Below, in pieces: positions 45,096-57,351 of a stretch of 64,000 nt of DNA. The notes below the pieces were generated by a model. That model had not been told where the DNA came from, made no database searches, and worked only from the letters and a program-made list of their open reading frames with translations. Source of the stretch: Petrolisthes cinctipes (taxonomy: Eukaryota; Arthropoda; Malacostraca; Decapoda; Porcellanidae); assembly GCA_033782935.1 (NCBI GenBank), contig JAWQEG010000490.1:2730001-2794000 (forward strand), in the 5' to 3' direction. The position numbers and the translations under genes were made by a program. Position 1 is the stretch's first letter. Each line of letters begins with the position of its first letter.

Positions 45096-45160
45096 TCACT
45101 GGCGGCGACACACAGGGCAGTTTGAGTGTGTGGTGTGTGTGTGTTTGTGTGTGTGTACCT
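44798..45160 (+). repeat. GT microsatellite with an embedded minisatellite
   Basis: Long GT runs (44798-44814, 44984-45012, 45045-45094) alternate with a 35-45 bp unit containing ggcgaggacccgtgtgtg or its gaggacc variant (four copies at 44815-44957), then three copies of a cactggcgacacac-gggca unit. Confidence 0.9.
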
Positions 45161-46379
45161 ACTGCAATGCCTTTCTATTCAGAGATCAAATGTTTTAAAT
45201 AATAATAACAATATAGCCTAATGCTCACTTATTACTGTGTGAGTTAGTTGAGCTAAATTTACAGTACCGGTACACCAGAGTGATAAGTGATATTTTAGTT
45301 GAACAATGTAAAGACGATTTAAGACAAGAAAAACTTTCATTGTATATAGGACAACCATCACATTTTTTCTATATATAATTTCAGTGATGTTTTTAGTAAC
45401 GGTTTAATTAACATTGGCCAAATACCAATTCTCTAACTTTAATATAGTAAAAAAATATCAAACATCAGAAATATAGTCGATTTCTTAGTACCAAAATGCA
45501 AGAAACTGGATTGAGAAGTGTACAGTATATTGGTAATGATAAGTTGTGTACTCGAAAACATCATTACTCTTTCTCATTTCCCGCCTATATCTTTACACGT
45601 TAAAATTTTGGAGTATTATATTATAAGTGACAGTTTGTGTGCTGGGAAGCAAAGTAATTTATCTCATCTACCGCCAAAAATTTGAAATAATATTTATCAC
45701 AGTGCCGTATAAAATTCACTACAATGTCGATCTCACACATAATTATGAGCAATCTTGCACCTAATTAACGCCACACACACATACACAAACACACACTCTA
45801 CCTGTCACCGGGAAGAGTCAAGCTTCACTAACTTGTACCAGAAAAGATTCCCCAAGACAAACCTTATGTTTTCCCCAGATTATTGTAATTCATCAGCCAT
45901 AAATAAATAAATAAATCAGATTATTGAGCACCTGTCCCTGGCATTCCATATGATGGCTCTTCACACTTTAAAAATATCACAGATGATGGTCACAAGATAA
46001 TGCAACATTATTTATTATATCAGCAGTCATTATATTATATACTCATTTAAATTTATATAAGAAAACCACCTGTTACACACATTTCATCTTTGGATACTTG
46101 ATGACTCACTAAACAACTCATATTTTTTTTTTCAATTTCCTCAGCTGTTTCCTTTACATTCATTCACAATTGTTAAGTTATAAAATATATTACGTTTCAG
46201 CCATGTGCACCACAGAGGGGAACGGAGTATAGTATGTATGATAATGACACAATACAAGATAACAGTCAGATCTATCAGGGACGAAGATAAGAGTCACTAG
46301 AAAATGGTTTATCACACGAGCACCTTTTTCATTCACCCTCTTGCACAACTTTGCTTTGGTTCAGTTTCTCAAGTGCCCA
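45161..46379. other. no gene recognised
   Basis: AT-rich; an AAAT run near 45902-45916. Confidence 0.45.
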
Positions 46380-46485
46380 ATTAAACCTCTGAATAAAGGC
46401 ATCCCAATTAAGCCTCTGTAAATAGATTTGCCCAATTAATTCATATACCTCTGAAAATAGATTTGCGGACGAATTAAATTTTTGA
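46375..46485. repeat. three-copy 30-35 bp tandem repeat
   Basis: cccaattaa-cctctg-aa units at about 46376, 46404 and 46432, with atagatttg in the last two. Confidence 0.6.
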
Positions 46486-46680
46486 CTGTCCAGAGGATGG
46501 AAATTTAAACTTGTGCTCGTGTGAAATCCACTTCCTGATAACCGTGAGGGCGAGTGAACGACGAAACTAAACTGTGTCTTGCCTAAGTTGGATTCTTGCT
46601 CGTTGATTGCAAAGGAGTTGATGGAGCAGACAGTCACTAATTGTTCAAGGAAGTTTGGTTATTTTGGGCAAATACAGACG

Positions 46681-46782
46681 TTACTGATTCCTCCATGACT
46701 CTGCCAAGAAACAATACCGAGTACATTTGTTTCTGGTGACCCGCTTGATGGCCCTTTTTGGAAGTGTTTTTGCCCTCCAGAT
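46681..46782. repeat. foldback repeat copy
   Basis: Left ttactgattcctccatgact then ctgccaagaaaca; right tttttggaagtgtttttgcc then ctccag. Confidence 0.55.
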
Positions 46783-47739
46783 TTTACTACAATGTTACTC
46801 CTTCAAATATGAAGACGGATAGCAAGACTCGCCTCTGTTGATGGGCAATGAGGATATCTTATATCTTATCTTTAACAAATATATTTAATCTGTTAATGAG
46901 AGTGCGAGTGTGAAGTACCCATTTCAATTAGGACCTGGCTGGTCTATCAACACGTGTCCCTCACCTACTTTCCAAATGGTAACTCGCGTGTCTGCATGAC
47001 TTGTGGGTTGGATGTGACTGAAGGGTGAGAAGAACCCTTGTGTTTTGATAACATAAGTGGTGGTGATTGCAAGACCGACTTAGATAAACTATATAATTAT
47101 AATCATGGTCAATAATATCTATCTATCTACCTATTGCCTAAAAGAAATAAACAGTAGGTCTCTTCTCAAAACAGACAATAATCGTCTTGCTAACTTAGTA
47201 AATAACCTTTTCACACAAGTGGTTGAATAATTACATGCGAATAATAACCGTATAGCTTTATAGCGTATATAGATAAACTATTACTACGTTCGCTCGATAT
47301 TCAGCTGGGTACTGACAGTGTATCCTGCAAACTAAGTGTCTACAGCTCTAAATCAAACGTAATAATTAGGATTCAGCCTCTTTAGCCCTTCAGTACGGTG
47401 ACGTATTGATTCCCGTGGGTCTGAGGAGTGTCCCTATTGCAAGTAGATTCGTCTCACGCTAGACAAGACTAAAATATTCAAGTCACGTCATCAGTTCTGA
47501 CTTTAATGCTTGTACTCTTCTTTTTATTGTGAACAAGGGCAGACTACTTGAATCACCACAGGGAGCATCAAAGCCTGGATCAAACTCGCCACTGGCACAA
47601 CACAACCGATAAACAACTGAAAACAAAGGAAATTACGTACCAGGGTGGAGCGGGATGGTGGTAGGGATAAAAAAAACACAGACGGGAACGAACGGGACGC
47701 GGTGGAAATGAGTGAGGCGAGGCGAGGTGAGATGGTATG
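46783..47739. other. no feature recognised
   Basis: Unremarkable AT-rich DNA. Confidence 0.4.
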
Positions 47740-48000
47740 GAATGGGAAGGGGCTAAAAGGGGTCTAGATGAAACAGAGTGAGGTGAGATGAATGGGATGG
47801 AAGGAGTCTGGGTGAAACAAGAGTGAGGTGAGATGAATGGGATGGAAGGTTAGTCTGGGTGAAACAAGAGTGAGGTGAGATGAATGGGGATGGAATGGGA
47901 CGAGACGGGGTTTAATTAAAGGGGTCTGAGTGAAGCGGGGGCGAAGCGAGACAGGATGGAATGGGATGGGACGGGATGGGACATAATTATTAAAGGGGGC
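47740..48000 (+). repeat. degenerate 45-60 bp tandem repeat (purine-rich)
   Basis: Units containing gtctgggtgaaacaagagtg and aggtgagatgaatgggatgg occur at 47760, 47808 and 47853, with two more diverged units to about 47995. Confidence 0.75.
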
Positions 48001-48159
48001 TGAGGTGCACATGGCCGCCTGAGCATTAGGTTGAGTGGCATGAGCACCTTGGCGGCACTTGGCTCGCTGTCACGACTAGGGTACGGAGAGTGAGAAATGG
48101 GTCAAATGCAGCCAGCAAGTTGGATGTCCTTATATACTACTGCTACTACCTGCCTGTAC

Positions 48160-48208
48160 GATGGGTAGGAGGGGGAAAGGGAAAAAAATACAGGAGGGGA
48201 GGGAAGAG

Positions 48209-48246
<38 letters not shown>

Positions 48247-48840
48247 GGGGCAAAAAATAGAGGGGAAAGGAGTAAAAAATGTGAGGGGGGGAGGGATAAA
48301 AAAAAATGTGAGGGGGGAGGGATAAAAAAAATGGGGGGTAAGAGATAAAAAAAAAATGGGGGAGGGGCAAAAAAAATTAGGGAAAGGATACCCCCCCCCC
48401 AAAAAAAAAGGGGAGGGGGCAAAAAAAATTAGGGAAAGGATGCCCAAAAAAAAGGGGGGGGGGGAAGGGGTAATAAAATGAGAGAAGGGGGCAAACATCA
48501 ACAGTGGGTTAAACAACAAAACTGATATCACTACTAGGGGTAAAAAAAAAAAAAAAGTATCACTGACATATCTAGGTAGGCCGGGGTAAAGGGGGAGAAA
48601 AAAAAAAAAAAAATAACATACTAACTCTAGGAGGGTTTGTGATAGTGACAAAAAAAAAGGGAGGGAAAAAATCTGACATCACGTTTAAGTGGGTTGGGTT
48701 GGGGTAAGGAGGTGGAGGGGGCGTAAGCTTGAGGTCACTACTACTACTACTACTACTACTACTACGTGTGGATTTAGGGGGACAAAATCTCGAAGGTAAT
48801 ATACTACGTTGGGATGGGAAAGGGGGCAGGCACAACGTCT
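48160..48840 (+). repeat. purine-rich low-complexity tract
   Basis: Long A runs alternate with gggg/gagg blocks. Units such as gggaggggcaaaaaaaattagggaaagga occur at 48359 and 48412. A CTA triplet run is at about 48738-48766. Minus-strand frames are poly-Phe/Pro translations of this tract. Confidence 0.85.
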
Positions 48841-49103
48841 GACAACACTACTACGACTATTACTGCTAAACCTAATATTAACACGAGTTTGGAGAGGGAA
48901 TGAATTAAGAGGCTTGATAATACAATAGCAACATGGATATTGTTTGCTTATTTATATGTGGGAGGAAATAATGGAAAAAAAAAATCTTAACTTCATGGAT
49001 TCTAGAAGAAAAAAAAAAAGAAGATTGATGAGACTGCTACGTGGGATTTTAGGAAAAGGAGGAGGAAGAGTAAAAAATAAACTTGACAGCTATTTCAGTA
49101 TGA

Positions 49104-49144
<41 letters not shown>

Positions 49145-49710
49145 ACGCTTTGAAATAATTATAACAGTCAACAAACAAAGTCTGCCACCATCGCCCCCCC
49201 AGGTAACCTTAATTAAATACCTACCTGAGGGGGTGAGGACAATGTAATGAATGAACTTAGATGCTAAATTACAAATGACGGAGCTTCTGCATTAGGGCAT
49301 AGTATGTATCAACAGTGAAGCACAAAAATATATTAAAATATATAAAAATTAAAAAACAATAACAAGGTAATAATAATAACAGTGTACTGGGGCACAGGAA
49401 CATTAATTAATTAAAGTCTACTACACCTAGAGAGAAAAAAAAAATAGATGCTCAGTTTCATCTCGCATTATATACCTACTTTGAAAAAAAAAAAAAAAAA
49501 AAAAAATACGGGGGAAGAGATATTTTATGGTTACATATGAATTTTCCGAATAATAATAATTGTTGCCAGAAAAAAAAAATTATGGTCACGTACTATACTC
49601 AAATAAATATATAGTACAAGTAATATATTCGGGGTCTGCTTGTTGGTGTGGCAAAAATTGATGAACTTCCATTTAATTAAAGTGGAGTAACTCTTGTGGG
49701 TGTTATGAAG
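48841..49710. other. no gene; long poly-A runs
   Basis: Poly-A at about 49105-49141 (37 nt) and 49485-49506. Both may be tails of decayed retroposons, but no body was recognised. Confidence 0.45.
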
Positions 49711-49823
49711 GGCTACTTACTGATTTCTCCAGACTATGCCATGAAACTCCATACTAGAGTAACTTTAGGTTGGTTTTTGTTTCCAGGCATAAGTTTGGAG
49801 GAATCAGTAGCCTTCCTCCATTT
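49711..49823. repeat. foldback repeat copy
   Basis: Left ggctacttactgatttctcc then agactatgcca; right tttccaggcataagtttgga then ggaatcagtagcc. Clear paired arms around a 45-base loop. Confidence 0.75.
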
Positions 49824-50009
49824 TACCAACAAGAGATTCATTCATTCATTCATTACCCCTTTTTAAGTTAATCGATGGAAAACTTAAGTAAATTAAAACG
49901 AAAAATTGCCACTGTAATATTAAATGGTAACTTTAAACACAAAGCACCTGGTTGAATATTATAGTATTATGTACAGTCGGCCCATAAAGTTGTACAGAAT
50001 AAGTTGGGT

Positions 50010-50425
50010 AGGAGAGGAGGATGGAGGGGAGGGGAGAAGAGGATGGAGGGGAGGGGAGAAGAGGATGGAGGGGAGGGGAGAAGAGGATGGAGGGGAGGGG
50101 AGAAGAGGATGGAGGGAGAAGAGGAGGTAGAGGTGAGGAGGAGAGAAAGATGGAGAGGAGAGAAAGATGGAGAGGAGAGAAAGATGGAGAGGAGAGAAAG
50201 ATGGAGAGGAGAGAAGATGGAGAGGAGAGAAGATGGAGGAGAGAAAGATGGAGAGGAGAGAAAGATGGAGAGGAGAGAAAGATGGAGAGGAGAGAAAGAT
50301 GGAGAGGAGAGAAAGATGGAGAGGAGAGAAGGACGTGGAGGAGAGAAAGACGTGGAGGAGAGAAAGACGTGGAGGAGAGAAAGACGTGGAGGAGAGATGA
50401 AGGTGGTAGATGAGAGAAGTGGTAA
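50010..50425 (+). repeat. GA-rich minisatellite, two unit types
   Basis: About five copies of a 22-bp gaggatggaggggaggggag unit (50027-50110), then more than ten copies of an 18-bp agagaaagatggagagg unit (50144-50325), then a 19-bp variant with gacgtggag. Plus-strand frames are repeat translations. Confidence 0.9.
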
Positions 50426-52440
50426 TGAGAAAGGATAACTGTAAGGTTTAATGTGAAAGTGAATTGGAAAAAAAGGTGAGGGAAAGGAAAGAAGGATGTG
50501 AGAGGAAAAGAGAGGGTGGAAGGGTGAGGGGGAGAGAAAGGAGGAGGGGCTGGGGAAGGAGCAGCACCACTAATAATAACAAGTGAGAGATCAGAACACT
50601 GCTACAACGATACACTGACACACCAGTCACAACTATTGTATTTAAAGAGTGATTAAACATTTGCAAAACAAACAACACAAATTTTTGCAAGTACAATGAA
50701 ATTATTGTTACATACAGTACTCACAACAACTCTGAGCAGTGAGACAACCAAGTGTAGCAGGTTGGTGTGTACAGCAAGAGTGACACATGTGATCTGCTCC
50801 CACTCCCCGATGCTATAGGAACACACCTTCGCCCCAGTCTCAACCCACACTCACACTATGACTATATCTGTACAAACATAATCTCTTCGTTTCTCGGGTC
50901 CACACAGAATAAATACTGCAATATTTATAGAACTTACTAGCTATATATAGCAGCTGTGCTTAAAAACTATACAAGACATTCTGCCCATCAGGGCTTCCTG
51001 CCACCTGGTGGTGAGGTCAGCAAGTGTCGGCGTCATCCATCATCCAGACACCCACTTTGTGGTGGTGGTGTGGTCAGCAGCCGCACCTGACAACACTGAT
51101 GTAGCACCAACACGTGCAATTCTACTGTGGCACCTTCATCTGACAACTATGTCGTGGCACCAATACCTGACAATACTGTTGCGACTTCAGCACCTGGCAA
51201 CACGGGTGCCACACAACACCTGACAACATCACTGTAGGAGGAAGCTGGCAGCAGTCCTGGGGTGTAATAAGGCACTTGGAATGCACACACAAAACATTAA
51301 TAAAATAGTTGAAGTAAACTAAAAGAAACATAGTATAACATGACTTCCATGCTACATTCTTACTGAAAACTCATTATATGTGCACCAGCGTTGGTAGCAG
51401 TACATACAATCTTTACTTAAAATAAATATTGGAAGACTTTGTGATTCTTGTTGTCACGTGAGTTGCAGCCCTTGAAGGCCCGTGCAACAATCTCCTTAAA
51501 CTAAGGACACTTATTTATACACAACCTAGAAAACTAAGAAAGTAATATTGCCTGTGTTTATACCAGTTATAAACATTCGAACTAAATGATTATACGGCAA
51601 AATACACTGTTACTTGTGTAGGAGTTTACTGTGTGTTGTAACCTCAGCCGGTGGAGGCCTACACGGTGGGTCCATGGTATCACACATACAACACTTGCCT
51701 ACACAAACACAAGTATACATACATGCATATACATGTAACAAAAAATAATTCCGTGCACAGACACTTCCAATTCTGGCAGGTATACATATTACACAAACAT
51801 ACAAACTTTCTATGCCGACATATACACACAAAAATACACTCCATCCACAACTACAAACATTCTATTTACTTCACACACACGAACAATCACACATTTAAGC
51901 ATCTTTACTGCCAGCACACTGTTCGCGCCTCATGCACACACTCGCCATAATTTCACTTACACTGCACGTACAACACACCCCATAACTTCACTTACAATCA
52001 CTAAGTACAAACATTCGAGCATTCAGTTTATGGTCTGTATACAACGACCCTTTGGCAGCATTAGTGAGAGCGCTGCTTCATTCCCGTTAGTAGTATTGTT
52101 TTCTTCCCAACAAATCTTTCCATCATTTTCTTATCTACATCATTACTGTTTTCACTTGGCTATGCGTCGTATATAGATAGTACTGCCTATAGTGATTCTG
52201 AATCAAGAAGTGCATATGGCGACAGCTTTCATCTAACTTATCAAGATATTTAGTTACATCATTAGGGCAATGGACTCCATTGCCGTTTACCAGTAAAACT
52301 ATACAGTAGGCTATACTGTAAATCATGTGTTTGTGCGAGGATTCCTGGCCAAAATTTGTTTTACTGTCCTTAATTTAATCTTTTCGCCACTTGGATGTTT
52401 TTTTTTTTTTTTTTTTTTTTTTTTCCAAAGAAACTCTTGA
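50426..52440. other. downstream flank of ESRP, no gene recognised
   Basis: CA-rich and AT-rich DNA. CAC/TGACAACAC-type short repeats at 51085-51230. A poly-T of about 25 at 52400-52424. No exon or RNA gene seen. Confidence 0.45.
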
Positions 52441-52446
52441 TTTATT
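52441..52446 (-). terminator. AATAAA polyadenylation signal of ESRP
   Basis: tttatt on the plus strand, 48 bases downstream of the stop codon at 52494-52496. It would give a very short 3' UTR, so other signals may be used. Confidence 0.5.
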
Positions 52447-52493
52447 TTGCCAGGCTTGTGGGTTGAGTGGTGGAGTTGGGTTGCTGGTGTTGT

Positions 52494-52571
52494 TTACATG
52501 GTGGCCACGACTTCACCGTTGTGTCGGGTGGCGTCACCATTAGCTTGAATGGGCAGACACTCTGGTGCTAG
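52494..52571 (-). CDS. fus: ESRP/Fusilli, last coding exon of the long form
   Basis: A 26-codon exon. The acceptor tccttacag fits, and it begins in phase 0, matching the preceding exon's donor. It reads LAPECLPIQANGDATRHNGEV and ends VVATM before TAA (52494-52496). There is no domain in this tail and family tails vary, so the call rests on splice phase and closeness to the 52941-53167 exon. Confidence 0.65.
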   Translation of the reverse strand, partial: LAPECLPIQANGDATRHNGEVVATM

Positions 52572-52940
52572 CTGTAAGGAAACCAACAGCTTCAGTCAAA
52601 CATTAACATTATTACCAAAGAAAGTTTAAATGCCAGTATGACAACAAATGACAAAAAGCTTTCAGACAAAACACAAAACAAAAAGTGCATAAAACTATTT
52701 TGGCCACAACAAACAGAAATTATGAACATATGATGAAATTATATATCACTGCAAACTGTACATACAAATACTGTTTCCTGATGCGTAGGTTGTCAACCTC
52801 ATGACCTGAACCTGAAACCAAAATTGTAGAAATTTATCCGTGAAAGTACAGCGACCGTCTGCTCAGCTTTGTTCATGTCAAGTGTAGCTCACACTGGGAT
52901 GCAATGAGACGAGAGTGTGGGTAAGGTGGAAGTTACTCAC

Positions 52941-53167
52941 GATGGTATGGTGTGGGGGCGTGGGTGGAGCTGCCAGGGGTGGGGGAGAGCCGTAGTATGC
53001 TGAGCTTGGAGACACTGGTGGGGATGGGTAGGGCCAGTAGAACATGGTCGGGTAGGCCATACCTGGGTAGGCTGGTAGACGGGGCGTCACGGCACCCACT
53101 GCATTCAGTACTGGAGGGGCAGGACCCAGGGGGAAGGCACCAAAAGGCGGGGCAAGGACGGTGCCTC
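52941..53167 (-). CDS. fus: ESRP/Fusilli, C-terminal Pro/Tyr-rich exon
   Basis: A 227-base exon with a strong acceptor (ccccctctacag) and donor (ATC|GTGAGT). The frame gives GGTVLAPPFGAFPLGPAPPV, then LPAYPGMAYPTMFYWPYPSPP, then SPSSAYYGSPPP. The last part parallels the YYPSPPGSP-type segment near the C-terminus of vertebrate ESRP1/2 (recalled, not searched). It starts two bases into a codon, so the upstream donor must leave one base. Confidence 0.75.
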
Positions 53168-53871
53168 CTGTAGAGGGGGACGGAGTCAGCTGCTTTCCTA
53201 CATTGGTGGCACACCTGGCCTGTATATGTCACTATGCAAGAAGGACTGATATTATCAGGATTTCCTTTATATTGTACATGTTTAGCAAATATGAAATACA
53301 TGATGTTGGAAATAAACTTTGGTTCTTTATGCTTTTTGGAAAAAGTTCTGTGAATGATTGGTTTTTAAATAAAGGTTAAACTGATAATATCATGTTTCAC
53401 AAATGGTTTTGGCACTTACAGTCATCATTCATACATTCAGCTATTCCACTCCTGACAAAAACATTATAGTGTTCTAGACACTTGAATTTCAAGTTAATAA
53501 ATATTCTCCTGGGAATAATTGAATTAATCAGGTAAGTAATATCATATAATATACATGAATATAAAGCCAAAATTTACTGTGGTAGTTGGTCTCTTGCTAC
53601 ATAAGCTTTCTGGCTCAGAGACTCCAAGTTACATTTATCACCCATACTGTTCACATCATAAAGAATGTTTTAAGTTGGAGGCCATTTTCTTAGAGGCAGG
53701 CAAGGGAGTGACACAAGCAGCTTTTGATATTTTGATTGACTCTGTTTACACAGTCATGATATTATTGTTTTCCACCATATGTAAATTATACTGATGTAGG
53801 TATTATAACCCTGAAGATGTCAAATTTCCATTTAGCATGATATGTGTAGAAGGAGACTAAAGATTTTATTG

Positions 53872-53975
53872 GCTAATTGGGGCTTTATATGAATCCTACA
53901 ACTATGCCAGAAAACAGACTCAGGATTGGTACTGCTTCGAGGCCAGCTTGGAGGAATCAGTAGCCCTCAATTGGC
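53872..53975. repeat. foldback repeat copy within an ESRP intron
   Basis: Left gaatcctacaactatgccag then aaaaca; right ggccagcttggaggaatcag then tagccctcaa. Confidence 0.7.
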
Positions 53976-54180
53976 AACAATTCCACAGTCCCCTATTAAT
54001 TACAATTTGATTAATGCAAACAGTATAAAAAATTTAAATCCAGTCTTCAGCTCATCAAAATTGTATCAATATACACACATTTATGAAACTGCTCAGAATG
54101 ATGCTAATGAAATCTTAACGATGAGATTATAGCCTCTCCTTGTTGTTGCCTTTAAGATGATAGATCACCAAAACTACAGA

Positions 54181-54470
54181 ACAACCACCACCACCACTAC
54201 CACCACACCACATGCACCCCAAGCTTCCCTCACCCATACCACCACCACCACCACCACCACCACCAGCACCATCTCATAAACTACTCCCACCCCTCCCTCA
54301 AAACACAAGGGACGTGCACATCTACTCCCCCTCCCCCCAAGACAAGACAAGCACTACAGTAAAAAGCCACCACCATTTACCACAAGACACCATGACCACC
54401 ACACCACACTACAACACCACAGCTAGCAATCACCACCACTACAGTACCATGAATGCAGCCTGCAACCACA
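54181..54470 (+). repeat. ACC/CCA triplet-rich tract
   Basis: Pure ACC run at about 54236-54263 with CCA-rich flanks. The plus frame at 54212-54547 is a repeat translation. Confidence 0.8.
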
Positions 54471-56406
54471 AAAGGTGTAAAGCTCTTGCCTACCTTGTTA
54501 CCTTAATCTGCCAGGCCCACGAGCCTCTTATGAGAGATTGGCTTTGACATAGAAGATGAGAGGTGACCCATACACCGGAACCAGAAAACCACTGGGAATA
54601 TCTTAACATACTTTATTGGTCTTAGCAAAGTAATAATTGGCGTACACACCAAAGGTCAAGTCAGTCAAATAATAATCTGGAACATTTTCTGGGCTGACTT
54701 CACGGCCTGGTATCACACTTACGTGCACAGTTCTGGTGTATACCAGAATGAAGTGAATTAAAAATAAAGTCATAAGCCTTGAAAATGTTCAACAACTGAA
54801 CTAAATGTAAAGCTATAACAATAGAGAAACTACTGAATGTACACACAAAATAACAATAGTGCAGATATCACACTTAAAAGGAATGTATTACAGAAGTGTT
54901 AAGAGGACCAATTGAGCCCCCGCGTCTGACCCCACCACACCCCAGCCACTTGACTGCACAGTTTTATCTCGAGCCTCGCACAAGCTGCACACACACCCCC
55001 CTCACCACTCCACACTCCACTACACCATCCCTCACATCCAGTCAACGTTTACCTAATTGCTCTCCAAAGTTTGGAACATGAGGAAATTTTAAACAGCCAA
55101 AAGACTTTAACGTGTCAATAAATGAATTATGTCTTCAGATAATAAATTCACTCTAGCATATCGCACTAATGATATCCATAATTATCATTTGAATTTTCCG
55201 CTTAAAAACTTAATTGTGAGAAGTCTATAATTAGACACATAAAATCAAGACTGCTTTGCACCATTAATGTTTATTCAAAGTGAATAAATGGCAAAATCAA
55301 ATGACATACTGATCATTATTAACATATGCTGATCAAGAGAAGTGAACGTTGACATCGATGAGGAAAATAGTGTACAGGTACTACGCTGAGTGATTGTCAA
55401 CTTTTAGGATGAGACTCGAGATGTAAAGTTGTGCAGTCAGCACCTAAAGTCCTACCCGAGCCAGCGGTGGGCTCACTGCACGTGTTCCCGCTAGGTGGCA
55501 GTTCTACCACCACACCACCACCACCACCACACTGCCAACCAACTATCTGCTCTGATGTACACGACTCACTTGTTCTTATCTAAATGCTTATTTGCATATT
55601 ATTACACAAGACATGATTAACTTAATGCTAAAATCACTAACATTACATTGGTTGCTCAGAACACAAGCGTGAGCAAAAGGAAAAAAAAAAAAAAAGGTTG
55701 CAGGTAAGATAAAAATTCTACCTGGTGAGAATACGTGAGTCGGTGTGCACCAGAGCCAAGTTATACCTCCACACTCATACACTCCCACATACTGAAACTT
55801 GGACAGATTTCAGACAGCTGTTATTCACATAACAGAACAGTTCAAACAGGACAATTTTCAATGCTATTTATGTAAAGTTATCAGTATGCTATTATCAACG
55901 GAATAGAAATAAATTAATAAGCACATTAATAAAAAATATGGTTTGAACTGCAGTCTAATATCCATCAGACAAACGCTGAAATTATGAGTCATTCACACCA
56001 CCCGACTGGACATACAAGCAGTCACACAGTCGTGGCCAGCAGCGCCTGATTTCGGCAACACCAGGTGCAGCACAGGTGTACCATGTCAGGGTAACAGCAG
56101 ATTGCACACGGGGTTGCTGCACCACACACACACACACTAACACACACATACACATTCACAACAATAAGAGTTGATGGAAATGGGTATAGGATGCAGTGAA
56201 CAGCTTTATGACCGGCATGACAGCTACTGATGCTACACAGACAGTTGCCAAAACCTAGACCAGTACACCAACCACTCTAACGTGTCATCTGTCCTGACCC
56301 ATACACTGTGCTCTGCGTCCCTCTTGCCAACCACTATATACAGGTTTGTGTGTGTGTGTATGTGTGTGTGTTTGTTTGTTTTAAAAAGCAGCACTTGGGT
56401 TGAGTA

Positions 56407-57351
56407 TTACATGGTTGGGAACATTTGAGGAGGGGGATAAAGGGGGGGAAGGAGGGAGTGATTCACTAGGGTGGTACGCTTGAGGGCCCCCATGCCCGCA
56501 GCGCCTGTGTCACCAGGAAATGCCTGTTCAAAGCTGCGTTTCTGTGTGGCCGAGACTCTGGCTCCGGCTATCGATGTTGCAGCAGCGTAAGGCATGGGAA
56601 GGAGAGGTGGTCCCATGGGGGGTTTCTGGACAGTATGTGTAGCTTGGGTATCTCTACCTTGGGCAGATGACACGGGCACCAGGGTAACCTGATGGTGGAG
56701 TCCACTTGACAGAGGTGTACGTGGGTTAGAGAAAAAGAAAACTGGGTTGGTATGAGCACCAAGCTGTGAGGCAACTGCGAGGTCTCCATAGTGACCCAAT
56801 AAACCAGGGGGAATAGTGGACATAGTGGGTTTTACAGTGGTCAGCAGGGTCTGGGGGGTCTGGGAGGTGTGCGGCATCTCTATGGGGGGAGGTAGTGCCA
56901 ACTGTTGCCTGGGGGGAGGGTGACCCATGGGTGGGGGAGGTAGGAGGAGGGGAGTTTCAGGCTGCTTGAGGGAAGTGGGGGGAAGACCAGGGATGATGGG
57001 TCCGTGGTGGTGAGGAGGGGGAGGGAATGGATGAGCCAAACCAGGGAATGGGGGAGGACCCTGGGGTCGGGGAGCACCATGGGGAGGAGGTAAACTTGGT
57101 GGGTGTGGCCCCAATGGTGACGGGAGGGGGGAGGCGCCGTCCCACACCAACATACCCGGGGACAGGATGGGTCGCTGGGCAGGAAGACCACCAGTCAGCA
57201 CCATGTTCATGTCTTCTCCTGAACACTGAAACACTTCTATATAACGCTGCTTTTTGCCAAAAACCATATAACGATGGTGTCTCTGCTGAGAGGCAAGAAA
57301 CGCAGAGTGTTCACTATCCATTTGGATGAACGCCTCGCCACTTGGCTGACC
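56407..57351 (-). CDS. fus: ESRP/Fusilli, second half of RRM3 plus proline-rich tail
   Basis: Acceptor tttctacag at 57352; the exon begins [14 protein letters not shown] in phase 0 and continues [20 protein letters not shown] and FQCSGEDMN. This completes the third RNA-recognition motif of ESRP proteins (RNP1-type region and the diagnostic [13 protein letters not shown]). It then becomes Pro/Gly/His-rich for about 230 residues and passes [10 protein letters not shown] to a TAA at 56407-56409. ESRP/Fusilli binds GU-rich RNA and directs epithelial alternative splicing (family knowledge). Two endings are possible: the TAA here, or splicing from an internal donor such as CCTG|GTGACA (exon end 56514), whose phase fits the exon at 52941-53167. 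Confidence 0.88.
   Translation of the reverse strand, partial: GQPSGEAFIQMDSEHSAFLASQQRHHRYMVFGKKQRYIEVFQCSGEDMNMVLTGGLPAQRPILSPGMLVWDGASPLPSPLGPHPPSLPPPHGAPRPQGPPPFPGLAHPFPPPPHHHGPIIPGLPPTSLKQPETPLLLPPPPMGHPPPRQQLALPPPIEMPHTSQTPQTLLTTVKPTMSTIPPGLLGHYGDLAVASQLGAHTNPVFFFSNPRTPLSSGLHHQVTLVPVSSAQGRDTQATHTVQKPPMGPPLLPMPYAAATSIAGARVSATQKRSFEQAFPGDTGAAGMGALKRTTLVNHSLLPPLYPPPQMFPTM

Larger units (their letters stand above)
53168..56406 (-). other. ESRP intron or alternative 3' region
   Basis: Contains one foldback repeat (53872-53975), an ACC triplet tract (54184-54270), CCA repeats near 55505-55535 and a GT run near 56346-56372. No further exon was found. Confidence 0.55.

Noticed and set aside
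48102..48651. Phe/Pro-rich membrane-like proteins on the minus strand
   Set aside because: Translation of the A/G-rich tract; hydrophobicity is only TTT/CCC composition.
50004..50438. 144-aa and 130-aa Glu/Arg/Gly-rich proteins
   Set aside because: Repeat translations of the GA-rich minisatellite, open in all plus frames.
54212..54547. Pro/His-rich protein as an additional ESRP exon
   Set aside because: It is on the opposite strand to ESRP and is a CCA/ACC triplet translation.
56880..57329. Other frames of the ESRP proline-rich exon
   Set aside because: Shadows of the real frame, which is fixed by RRM3 similarity and splice phase.
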